The notes beneath the pieces are model-generated. The model was not told the origin of the DNA and searched no databases. It saw only the letters and a program-made list of their open reading frames with translations. From Pachyseris speciosa (taxonomy: Eukaryota > Cnidaria > Anthozoa > Scleractinia > Pachyseridae), in assembly GCA_016490735.1 (NCBI GenBank), contig JAEMWC010000155.1, positions 646,001 through 710,000 on the forward strand: a DNA stretch of 64,000 bases, written 5' to 3'. The translations under genes and the position numbers were made by a program. Of the stretch, positions 20,520-31,409 are shown one piece after another. Position 1 is the first letter of the stretch. Each line of letters starts with the position of its first letter.

Positions 20520-22380
20520 CAACTTGGAAATCGTTAACGGTTAAGCAAGCCATTTTAACAGTAATGATCGATAAACGTTTCGAATAAACTGAAAGTCTCG
20601 GAGATAAGGTTTTCCTAGCAAACGAATTGCAAGAAAGATAGCGCTCTCAATACACCAGTCCGTGTTGACGAATAGCGGGCAAGTTTGGGCAAGCCTATTA
20701 TTTTCATTGTTTAAAGATAAACGCGTGGGGTTAAGGTAATGGACACGCGTGGGGTTGTCAATTCATGACGTCATCGACGTTAGTGTATTCCACCGCAAAT
20801 TAATGAGAAACCACCGCAAAAAAAAGGAGTAACCGGTCCCTCCTATACTACTTATATATATGTATATATAGTAGCGTCATAGTATGCACAGATTGGACAA
20901 ATTAGTCTGAATCAAATCCACAGCTCTCACTAAAATCTCTTAATGTAGCTAAACCATACGAGTAGAAAATCAAAGTCAGTTCGCATTCGGGTGCCGTATG
21001 AATAGCTACTACGTAAAACGAAAGTAAGTAAGGTAACTGAAGTACTTGCGTCCTGGCTCGCTTATTGTGTAGTTTGAAATGCAGGGCGAAACCCAATTTA
21101 TTGAACCGTTGTCACTTTTGTGTCCGCTATGTGATCCCCTGCTGTGTAGATACTATTAAATTGCTGGAAGGCTATTTCGGATACAACTATCGAAGCCAAA
21201 AGAGAAAAAACCCAATACCGGTGCAAAAGCCTTGAGGGATTTGTACCCAAATCTTTACGTCCTCGCAAGCTGGGAAAGCTGCGACCAATGTGATTAAGGA
21301 GCGCAAGTGCTCTAAGACGGTTCCACACTTTTATTTACAACTGAGCCAGCATAACTAAAGGAAATCTCTGCCCGTTAATGCGAAGTGGTAGATTTGTTTG
21401 CTCAGAAGCATTCAAAGAGGCCTGAGCTTGGCACACTACTCAAAGATTAAGCCCAAGATCCATTTCAATTGACATTGACATTTTTACGTTTGATCTAGCT
21501 TATCAGGAGCACCCAGCAAGCCAAATCAAGCAAAAGCTGTAGAAAGGCATTTTGAAGTACCTTATGGTGTTTGAAGAAGAAGTTCATCTATTCGGATTCC
21601 CTAGCTGAAATTTTAATTGCCCGAAAATGACAGGGAACAAAATCTTCCTTTGGGAAAATGCAAGCTGAAATGAACTCTCTACGAACTTTCTACGGAACTA
21701 TTTTCTTTCAGAAAATGCTAGCTGACGATTTTGACTGCCAAGAACAGCAATTGCGGCCTTTTCGAAAACCTCAGGGGCTATGATTTCCCAATTGCGAATC
21801 TTTTAGGCCATGTTTTAGTTACGAAAATCCGAGTGCACTCTTAAATCGACGCCGAAAGCCCAAGGCGAATTACCCTCCACCGAACAGATATCTACCGAAA
21901 CTTGTCGTTTGGTGCCCCTGATCTTAACTCCTGATCTCCAACACTTTGATAAATTCGATTGGGAGGAACTAAGAACTAGAAATCAGACTCACCCGTCCAG
22001 ATTTTGTGGCCTGACGTGAGCATGCGTGTGCTCTACAATTGTTGAATAAGGAGTGTTCAAACGGCTTCAACACCATTCAACATATTCGAGAACAAAGGAA
22101 AAGTTGAATCGATGTTGAGTGAAAGTTTAAACCCATTGAAATTTGATTCAACACGCTTTCAAAAAGCTTTCAACATTTTTTTACGCTTGGAAAAATCAAC
22201 AATGTTGGACGATCTGTTCAAACCCACCCGACATTTGGTTCAATAATGTGTTGAACGTATTTTGACGCAAATTTTGAAACCGTTTAAATGGACCCTTAGT
22301 GAAACCTCAAACGCCAGGTACCACTACAGGTCACATGACCACACCGTGAGGTATTTCTGGGGAAGCTTAGAAACAAATCA
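20518..22380. other. Intergenic DNA, no gene seen
   Basis: No supported exon. Around 22,030-22,270 there are repeated TTCAACA / GTTGAA words in both orientations, suggesting a decayed inverted-repeat element without clear ends. Confidence 0.4.
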
Positions 22381-22389
22381 TATACGTAT

Positions 22390-22830
22390 TTGAACTGCGG
22401 ATTAAAGAAAGCCGGAAGAACACAAGCTGCAACTAATCTACAATACCAGTTTACCCTTCTAAAGAAATGCCGCACAAAGTTTGACTGCTTGATCTATGAG
22501 ATGATGTTTATCAGGAACATAAAACCAAAACTTACACGCAGTCGGATTCAGTTCGCGCCAAACGTCTTACATAACAATCGAATACTTCAACTCCCCTTTT
22601 AATTCCCTAAATATTTTCACACCATTGTTACTATATATATAAGGTATTTCTAACTTGATAATGATGCCATGGAGTCATCGAAACGTCGTTCACTCTTTAT
22701 ATCGCTCATTTTCATTTATTAATATTATCGAATTTAATAGTAGTTAATTTTAAATTTAATTTTGATTTATGTGAAAGACCTGTAAACCTGTTTGGTGTAC
22801 CATAATAATAAACTGATATCGTATCGTCGT
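22390..22830 (+). mobile_element. Penelope-like retroelement 3' end B
   Basis: The frame to the stop at 22,602 encodes LLKKCRTKFDCLIYEMMFIR and KPKLTRSRIQFA. This matches the final helix region (K-C-x-x-K-F-D-C-L-x-x-E-M-L-x-I-R-x-L-x-P) that ends many Penelope-like GIY-YIG proteins. Only about 70 residues remain. Downstream at 22,660-22,695 is a hairpin followed by GAAACGTCG, resembling the 3' hammerhead-type module seen after the other two Penelope ends. The exact 3' border is uncertain. Confidence 0.65.
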
Positions 22831-23235
22831 CTGCTGTTTCGACGCCGCCAGAGGTAGGTTTTCACGCAAGTGATTTACTTGAACGTATTTTATCCTGAAT
22901 TTCTGTTTTATGCCATGTGCCAATAAGAGTTATGTAAATCAGTCTTTTTAGTGTAAGTTTAAAATAGGACTTTTTGTTGCCTTTTGAAAATTACTGACAG
23001 AACACTGCTGTTGTCTGGAAATTCAATATGGCGGCCTGTTCAAGTGAAATATAATTCGAATTTGGACCGACCCAAATTAACAAAATTACGCCTGTTGATT
23101 CAGACGTCGAACTTAATTTGCCGTTCTACAGGCGTTCCCAATACAGTTCCAGTTCCAGTTCCAGTTCTGAGTAAAACTGCTTAAATGATATATAATATAA
23201 TAATTTATGCATTAGGTTCGGCACATGAAAAGTTA

Positions 23236-23488
23236 AGCCTGGTTTTCACTAGCGACGCAAGCACAAGCGCAAGCATAAGTAGCTTATGCCACGAGAAAAC
23301 GATGTCGTTTTCACACAACGCAAGTGAACCCAAGCATAAGTGCAAGCACAAGCAAAGGAAAAGAAAACATTTTGATCCTTGCGCTTGTGCTTGCGCTTTT
23401 GCTTATGCCTGCGTTAAGCCCGTTTGCACGATGAAATAAGCGCTCTTGTGCTTGCGCTTGTGTTTGCGTCGCAAGTGAAAACCAGGCT
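23236..23488. mobile_element. MITE with GCAAGC-repeat arms, AGCCTGGTTTTCACT type
   Basis: It starts AGCCTGGTTTTCACTAGCGA and ends with GTCGCAAGTGAAAACCAGGC + T, the reverse complement with few mismatches. The arms are made of alternating GCAAGC/ACAAGC/ATAAGC words and their complements, so the whole 253 bp folds on itself. There is no coding potential. Confidence 0.8.
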
Positions 23489-23681
23489 CAGTTTAGGCGT
23501 TTGAATCAAAGCCGTTCGAAAGTCGAAATTTCCGCCTCATCCAGACGAAAAGAACGCCTGAGCCGTTCCAAATTAAAATAGCAGTTTTCGATATATTTGA
23601 TCGTGAGAGACTGGCGATGAAAATCGGACACCGAAACGAGGCTCCGGGAATACATTGATTGTTTTTCTTTGGAGTATTCTT

Positions 23682-24268
23682 GATTTTCACATGACGTCAT
23701 AAAAAACTAAAATTCAAAATAAAACAAACTTTTGCATTTTTAGCTTCATCACGTAAAAGACGTTTTAGAGATGTATCGGCTTGCATGTTTTCAGCTTGGT
23801 TGCTTGCTTTGTTTTGAAAATAAAGCAATTTCAATTTTAGATTTTATTAAAGTGTGTGATATGAACATGCCCGCTCACAAGCATGTCACGTACATGAAAA
23901 CATCGATTCCCCGCGTATTTTTTTAGGTCTGAAAAGCCAACATGATAAGAGAAGCGTCTATGTGAATGTTTGCAAGCTCAAAACAGGGAAGAAAGCCTTT
24001 GAGAAAGCAAAAGCAAATTCCAGGTGTTTTCACTCGTTTCCGGCCGCCATATTTGTGCCCCTCAGAGGAACACTAACATGGCGTTTCCGTACTAAACTCT
24101 ATAATTTTGAGTGGTACATTTTGCCGAATAACTCGAGTACGGGATACCGCACAGCCCTGAGACTTTAGCATGTTGTTTATTTATTACTATTCTACAATAT
24201 GTCAATTTCTTGACTTTATCTATCGAATGGTTGATGATTTTATTTTTTTACTTGCGTGACTGAAAACC
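23682..24268 (-). mobile_element. ~580 bp TA-flanked MITE, copy 1
   Basis: It aligns in opposite orientation with 36,444-37,021: shared CATGACGTCATAAAAA-like end, TCGTTTCCGGCCGCCAT, GCGTTTCCGTAC..AA, ATAACTCGAGTA and TACTTGCGTGACTGAAAAC. The TIRs are GGTTTTCAC/GTGAAAACC-like. Confidence 0.65.
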
Positions 24269-24369
24269 AAGAATATGAGTGTTCCTTTGTTATGTCCGTT
24301 TATCTCAGTTCATCGAGGCTGATCGAAGCCACTTTAAATTAACAAGAAGTTCTAACAGTCGTCGTTAAT

Positions 24370-24867
24370 ATGGGCACGTCTGAAGAAGCGGGTAAAAGGG
24401 AGCACAAATATTTTCAGCGCCAAAATTTGCCTTGGCTTCGAACGTTTCTTCAAGAAAGAGGAATTCAAACATCACCGGAAGGCAAGGACAAAAGAGAGGC
24501 CAACTTAGTTGAACTGGCATTTACTGCTCATTCTATGAAACTTACGAAAGTGTCCGATGGTGAAAACGAGAATGAGAAGGCAATCATGGCCGAGTTACTT
24601 ACCACGAACGAGGATGTTTTGCCAGCAGAACAAGCATCGATGATGAATTGGAGCAGGAGCTTGACACTCTTTCCAGAAGTCACTTTCCCTGGTATTTGCA
24701 ACTATCTCCTTGGAAAGACCGACGATTATTCAGCAGAAAACCTAAAATGTCTTAAAAGCCTTACTGTTGAGCCACCGTCTCTTTTGATTGTCAAGACGCT
24801 CGACTGCGCGCGTACTTTTCATTTTCTTCGATACAGAAGGGTCAAAGATAGTCGGATAGCAGCCTGA
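24370..24867 (+). pseudogene. Fragment of a multicopy SAP-like N-terminal protein
   Basis: An ATG ORF of 165 residues. Residues 15-55 (LPWLRTFLQERGIQ, then KREANLVELAF) resemble a SAP-like helix-extended-loop-helix. Residues 95-125 (NWSRSLTLFPEVTFPGICNY, LLGK, a Tyr-Ser acidic patch, LKCLKSL) resemble the next block of uncharacterised multicopy cnidarian proteins that often continue into a SWIM zinc finger and YqaJ-type nuclease. That family link is recalled, not searched. The last 35 residues break the pattern and overlap a THAP-like ORF on the other strand, so I read this as a truncated copy. Confidence 0.4.
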
Positions 24868-25080
24868 ACGGACAGTCTTATAACCAGACATGGAAATCTC
24901 GATGCCCGTTTCCTCAAAATGCAATGAACAGACTTTTAGATCGATTTTTCATCCGCTCGCCTAGAAAAAAACTTCGTACTTCTTACGAACCCTTGAGCTC
25001 AAAGGAAATGAAACATAACTGAGATCTGGTCTTTTCTTTCTTCCGTTACGGTAAACAGCAACAGCACAATACTTGGCCAT
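24742..25080 (-). pseudogene. Decayed THAP-domain ORF
   Basis: From ATG at 25,080 the minus strand encodes MAKYCAVA, KKRPDLSYVSFPLSS and VRKKYEVFF, then a stop. Further on, VCSLHFEETGIEISMSGYKT and GCYPTIFDP continue the same THAP (C2CH zinc finger) plan: Cys early, C-S-L-H-F near residue 55 and P-T-[IL]-F-D at the end. The second Cys of the finger is replaced (VYRNG where GCxNG is usual), and stops or frameshifts lie between the two halves. THAP domains bind DNA and occur in P-element-type transposases and host regulators. The 3' half overlaps the end of the opposite-strand ORF. Confidence 0.6.
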
Positions 25081-26479
25081 GGCACACACGGCAATAAACT
25101 GTAAAGAGCCGAAAAAATAGGCTGAGATTATGGACGAAATCTCAAAAGCACATGACTTGCTCTGAGTGTTTGCTTTCATTCTTTCGCGCCGTATTCCCCA
25201 GAGCCTCACTTCAGAGTCCCATTTTTGTGATCAGTCCCTCACGTTCAAATATATCGAATTGGGCTATTGGAACTCAATAAATCAAATCATGTCCAAAACA
25301 TAGTAAACACTAGAGTCCATATTGGTCTTCACTTGGCTTTTCAAGAGGCAATCGGAAATTCAGTGATTCACCTACACGGTTGTTGCTCCCGCAGGGTTTT
25401 GGCCCAGAGGCCAAAACCCGAGGAGGCATCATTGTGTCCCGCGCGTATACATACAAATTACTTACAGTATTAATATACAGCCTACATACCGGACGAAATC
25501 TCGAGTTGGGTAAACTGAGCGTGTTTGACGTTTTGGGAGTCGATGACGTTTTAACCATTTGAGCGCGCTTGAGGTTCTGGGAGTTGATGACGTGTATCAC
25601 TAATAGCACAACGCGGAATAGCATAACAGAGGGTCTCAATGGGGTTAGCCGTTAGCCGTAAAACGTCCAAAAATCTAGCCGTTAGGCGTTAAAATTGAAA
25701 AAATAACCGTTACCCGTAAAAATATTAACTGTAAAAAAATTCTGGCCATAAAAATCTAAGTCTAAGGTCTCGTGTGAAGACCTTATGTGTCTTGAATTTT
25801 CTGATTTTACGAGTCCTTATAGCGAGTAAAGCCGATACTCTCATTAGTCCGCAAACCGGAAGTGTTGAAATTGTCTGTCGAACGCCGAACGGTGTCCGTA
25901 GCACGAGTTGACAGACGTTTTGAGAGCTCTTACTATTTTTAGACCATCTCCGATTTGACGACTTTGCGATGTCGATTCGATGGCCGTAGTCAAAGCTGTT
26001 ATTAGTTTTTATCACACTGGTGAAGAAAAAGCCATTGAAAGATGCAAGGCGAGGATAAAAATGAAGGAACAACACAGATCGTTTCTGACATTCACAAAAA
26101 ATATCATATGTAACTTTAAGGGGCGCAACATTAGTTTATCTAGATGTCCCTCTCTCCTGTCCTTCCAATATATCATATAAATTAATTTAAGCGCTTTATT
26201 TGTATTATTTTTTTCGTTTTCTTTTCAATCTATATCTATTTAATTATGTATTATTTAGGGATTGGAGGAATAAATAAATACAATACAAATAAATACAAAT
26301 TTTCAGCAGCAGCTGGAGCCGGAATTGCCCGTCTTGCTTGCTTCAGCAGCGAGCTAAACGGTAAGTAATTTCATTAAATTAATTATAAAATAGGCTGCAT
26401 GTGTGTTTTTATTTGTTTGGCACGTGGTTGGAATGGACTCTGGAATTTTGTAATTTCTATCATAATTAAAGCCAAATGC

Positions 26480-26782
26480 CCGGGGGGGGGGGGGCACTAA
26501 AAAAATTTCATACGAGGAGGCTCCGCCCCAAGGTCAGACCCCTTACCCTTTTATATACCATTTTTGACAGAAAAGGTACCCATTTCGTATACCTTCCATT
26601 GACAAATGGTACCCCTTTCCTATATCTTCCATTGGAACAGTAGAGCCATAAGGTATGTGTGTGTGTGTGTGTGTGAAAATCCCTACACTTCATATACCTG
26701 AAGCGTAAATAAGGTACCCCTTTCGGGCGGAGCCTCCCCGCATAGACCATTATAGGGAGTACTCCCCACCCCCCACCCCGGG
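26480..26782. mobile_element. hAT-like MITE with 8 bp TSD, member 1
   Basis: CCAAATGC flanks the element on both sides (26,472-26,479 and 26,783-26,790), an 8 bp target-site duplication as made by hAT transposases. The ends are CCGGGGGGGG... and ...CCCCACCCCGGG. The interior has repeated GGTACCC..TTC.TATA.CTTCCA-type words and a short (GT)n run. Confidence 0.75.
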
Positions 26783-27435
26783 CCAAATGCTTTGTAGTTC
26801 GACGGCGTTCTCATAGATACGTTTTCACCGGTTCATGAGCCATTAAATGTGCATTCATTGTAACTGTAAAATAACAACCTAATATCACAAAAAGAGCTCT
26901 TCCTCCGGCAGTGTAAGCAAAGGCAAGTCCTAACGCTGTTACAAGGGTGCATTTTCCAGCCGACCAAGTTAACACTGCCTCCTAAGAAAACCGCTCTGTT
27001 GCTGACGAAGGGTGCGCAATAAGTTTCGTAAGTAAGGCCATTGTTCCGCAACTCACACTCGCGTCCGAGGCTGATTTCAACCGGGTGGAGGAGTACGAAA
27101 GCGATTCCAATCATAGTGATGTTAATTCAGCAGATTTTGACTCAGAGGAACTGGTCACTGGTAAACCTGTGATGACAAGGTCTGGAAGATAAATCCGGCA
27201 AAGCGTGGATACGGTTTGATTTTTAGGCGGTCTCAAAACGATAAGCCACGTCATTAAGGTGAATTGAAGAACTGTTACCCATGCGGCATGGATGTTATTT
27301 CAAATGTTTCATTTGGCACATTTATCATTAAGCCTCGTTTATTTATGTATTTGTTTATTTTTCGTCTAAGTACCGCTGTGTTAACGTAGGAATTACGATA
27401 TAGACCAGATATAGTTCACCGTGGTAGTATAAATC

Positions 27436-27556
<121 letters not shown>

Positions 27557-27989
27557 TTGCCACAGTTTTCTACCCCGTAATGTTCCTGAGACTTGACACC
27601 AATGAAAATTTATTTTTAACTTTTTTAAACAATGGTAATTAATTTTTAACAGATCCGTTAACCGTAACGGAAAAAAAATTAACCGTTAGCCGTAAAAAAA
27701 AAACAAAATATTAACCGTTAGCCGTAAAAGACACTACCCCATTAAGACCCTCATAAAACAGAAGTGCATGGTTTGTTGAGGTAAGCGAGGGTTTGACTTT
27801 TTAAGGTTTTTCTTTTTAGTTTGAGAAGACTTGAAGAAATTGCCGGTTATACTTTTGGAATAAGAAACCTTGCAGCCTTTGAAGTAGAGGCTTGCGAATT
27901 GTGAGACACAAAAATACAAGTCATTTCCAGCGAGTGAGTATGGGGCGTCGTATGTAAATTTATTAGACTAAATTCATGCCGTTTCTTTC

Positions 27990-29205
27990 CTTATTTATAA
28001 ATCAGGCTATGTCTTACAAATTTATTTACTTATATCACTGAAGTTAGGCAAAGCGGTCGTAAATCTGTTATTTATAAATAATGAAGTTCGCCAGGCGTGC
28101 AAATTCATTTATAAATAATGAAATTTCAGGCCATGAGCATAATTCTATGACTTATATATAATATCTTTTGCTGTGCTGCATGAATGTCATGATTTATAAA
28201 TAATGTATCAGTCAATTCCAAAAGCGCCCATCCTCCCCCCCCCCCCCTCCGGGCATACCCCGGGTATTTGACCAGAGAGTAGCCCCGATCAGCAGAGAAT
28301 TTGACCCAACATGAGTCCCCGCCCGGTGGGGCATTTGACTATCGGCTAAACACTGGTCAGCGGCCGCCATGTAAAGGAGTTCAATCATTCACCACGGGAG
28401 CCGCTTCGCTCCCTTCACCCTTCGCTCTGCTCCTGTTATAATAATTCAATATGCCTTTATTCAAAGTGTGAAGTGAGGACAAAACAGTCAGAAAAGGGGT
28501 TTTAGCGAGCAATTTTTTAGATTTCGTTTGCAAAGGTAAGTAAGCGATTTTTTTGGAATAGATCAAAATATTTATTATGAGCGGGGAGCGTGACAAAATG
28601 CTTCATGCAACGTGTGATCTGCTTTAGATTTATAAAGTTTACACTTGATTTGAGTTCTCTTCTTTAGCTTTTCTGAATTGTTTACTTTTTTCTGTATTAA
28701 AAAGATAACCTTTACCTGTAATTAAATGGAGCTGTTAAATTTAAAGAGACTTTGGATATCCCAGTTCACGTATTGAGTCGATCCTTTTTGGCAACAAATT
28801 GTATAGAAATTTTCTTCTTTTGAATGAGCGTACCATTATACACGTGGGAAATGGTTTGGGATAAGATATGCCCCCCAACAGCGGGGGATTTGACCCATTT
28901 TGAGGCCCTCACGGTGGAGCATTTGACCGTCTAAACTGGAAACACAGCGGGGCATTTGACCAAAATTTTTCAAAAAAGTCAAATGCCCGGGTGTTTGCGC
29001 GGGTGTTGGGGGGGGGGGGATGGGCGCTTTTGGAATTGACAGATACATAATGACTTCAGCGAGGCTTGGCAAATTCCATGATTTATAAATAATGACTTTG
29101 GCAGCGCTTGGCAAGTTAATCATGACTTTAGCGGCGCTTGGCAATTTCCGTGATTTATAAATAATGACTTAAGAGGCACTTGGCAAATTCCATGATTTAT
29201 AAATT
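27990..29205. repeat. AT-rich ~48 bp minisatellite, split by an insertion
   Basis: Repeated units contain GATTTATAAATAATGACTT and GGCGCTTGGCAAATTCC. Degenerate copies lie at 27,990-28,205 and better-preserved ones at 29,046-29,205. The two parts are separated by a TIR element. Confidence 0.7.
28206..29046. mobile_element. 0.84 kb TIR element inserted in the minisatellite
   Basis: The left TATCAGTCAATTCCAAAAGC and GCCCATCC, then C run, are mirrored at the right by a G run, GGATGGGC and GCTTTTGGAATTGACAGATA. ATAATG occurs on both flanks, consistent with a short target duplication in the satellite. The interior has TTTGACC and GCATTTGAC repeats and no coding capacity. Confidence 0.75.
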
Positions 29206-29535
29206 TAACAAATAAAAAAGCGTTAACCGTGCTTTTTTCTGTTATAAGGCACGCAAAGAAGTGACGAGAGCACGAAAGAAGTAGGAAGAAGCATGCAAAG
29301 TGGAAGTTGTTTTTACACGATCAAAAAGCAAATTGTTCAGTGAAATTCAGCGGAATTTTGGCTGGCTCATGCATTCGCTAAAACAGGCGTAATGATCAAG
29401 GGCTGGTTTTAACAGATTCTCAGGAAGGTGAATTTTCGAGTGAAAAAAGAAAGTGCAAAAGATTTTACTCGTGAAAAGCCTAAAACTTGGATCGACTTGC
29501 ATGGCGCCCGGCGTAGCGGGATTGTGTGGTTGAAA

Positions 29536-29938
29536 CCGGGGAGTACTCCCAGAAAAATTGGGTGGGGGTGTGCGGCCCGCTTCCTGAAACCCTTACCCTA
29601 TTTCAGACCAAAATCTGCGATTTTCCCTACCCTCTTTCAGACCTGACCAAAAATTTGATACCCTATTTCAGACCTATTTCACGTACATAGTTGGCGTAAA
29701 CATAATTAAAAGACAAAAAAGAAGGGCTTTTGTTGATGGTCTTATCGGCTAAAGATGAAGAAGTAGATTCTTCTAAAGAAAACATACCGAATTCAATACA
29801 AGAGTGCGCAAACCATACCCTATTTCAGACCAAAATAGTCAAAATTGATACCATATTTCAGACCAAAACGGCTAAAAAACCATACCCTTTGGGGCCGCAC
29901 ATACCTATATAGCTCATATAAGGGAGTACCCCCCCGGG
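29536..29938. mobile_element. hAT-like MITE with 8 bp TSD, member 2
   Basis: GGTTGAAA flanks both sides (29,528-29,535 and 29,939-29,946). The ends are CCGGGGAGTACTCCC and GGGAGTACCCCCCCGG. Five internal copies of ACCCTATTTCAGACC-like words alternate with spacers. The GAGTACTCCC end is shared with the right end of the element at 26,480-26,782, so they belong to one terminal family. Confidence 0.8.
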
Positions 29939-29946
29939 GGTTGAAA

Positions 29947-31409
29947 AGAAAATGATGATTCCACGGCATCTCGCAGCTCACCAAAAAGGGTCACAGAACA
30001 GTTTACCGTTAATGGGAGGAACGAGTAGCTCAAACTTGGAGGACGAAGTTCTTTCTTTGGACAATCCTTTTGCTATGTTAACCGATGCGTGTTTTTCAGC
30101 GGATGTGTTTTTTTTTCAAGTGATGGAACCTCTACAACGACACGTGAATTAAATAAATTTCACCTTTGAACATTTGGTTTAATTGTTGTTACTTTTGTTC
30201 AGGACTGAAACTCGTATTTATCTCTCAACTGGATGTAAAAAGTAATCATCTACACTCGTATTGGACGCAAATTAAGAAGTAAGCTTAACCTTAGTTGAAC
30301 TGTTTTTTCGTTTGCTTTGCGAGCGAACGAGTGATTTTACTCCGCTTAGATGAAGTTTTTCGACGTGCCTCAGTAATGTTAAGAAAATGTTGCCCTTATG
30401 TTAACAACACGTAATCGGAATGAGTCCTCATAAACCACTTGTGTTTTCAGAAGTTGCTGAAATTAACCTCGTCGCTGCGTGACTCGGACATTTTCAGCAA
30501 CTTCTGAAAACACACTTGACATTAATCTTTAATTTTTCATATAGTTATATGCTAGTCCAAACGTGACAAAATATCAATTTGATCAAATTTCATGTCAAGA
30601 CGCATTTTTCTACAACAATCACCTTATATTCAAACCATTTTGTCATATATGTATGTCAAAACAATTTTTCTGTATCAAGCAATAATTTTCGTAAATCATT
30701 TTGCAATTTTGCACATCAAATTGTACACATTTTTATAAATCAAGTCGTAGCCATTTTTATTTATCAAGTCATGCATCTTTTTACATATCAAGAGAGTCTG
30801 GGAGCCAGTACGGACACAGGCAGTACGGCGGTTTATCCCAGAAGTTGAAGAGCTTTTGCCTCTGTCTTCAATGTGTCTTGTCTCTGTCGCAACTGTGCGC
30901 CAGTTTTCTAATCTGGAGAAGAGTAGTGATGATTACCAAGCCGAATTATAATTATTAAAGCAGAGAAGGGAGCAAATGTGAAGAAACTTTACGTGTTGTG
31001 TATCAGTGGATTACCCAAATACGGCGAGATAGGACCATGACCGAGTTACGAGTTGAGTTGATATTGAGTTACCGTTTTTGCAATTTTTGCTGGGAAGAAA
31101 ACATCACTTTCTTCACGCTCAAAGTTGATTTGCATGAGGTTTGTTGACTGGATTTCAAGCGATCAGAAGGCTCAGACAAGCGAACCAAAACATACCCAAA
31201 ATACAAGATGACAGTGTCTTTTTAACATAATCCAACAAGGCGATCTTCTTGTTGTCGTGTTATTTTTCGTAAGCGCATACGCAGAAATCCGAAAGTGAGC
31301 TTTGTGGATGAAACACGACGAAGAAGAAGAACAGACGACATTTTTAGACCGAATAAAAAGGTTCCTTGTAACTGCAGATCAGACTGCAAACTGAAGCAAA
31401 CCAAGGCGG
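29947..31409. other. Intergenic DNA with a hairpin and a degenerate repeat
   Basis: There is no supported gene. At 30,440-30,514 a 23 bp perfect stem (TGTGTTTTCAGAAGTTGCTG and complement) encloses a 29 bp loop. At 30,570-30,790 loosely repeated ATCAA...ATTTTT units occur. Confidence 0.5.

Noticed and set aside
23236..23488. GCAAGC-rich segment as a CpG-type promoter
   Set aside because: It is fully explained by the TIR structure of a MITE.
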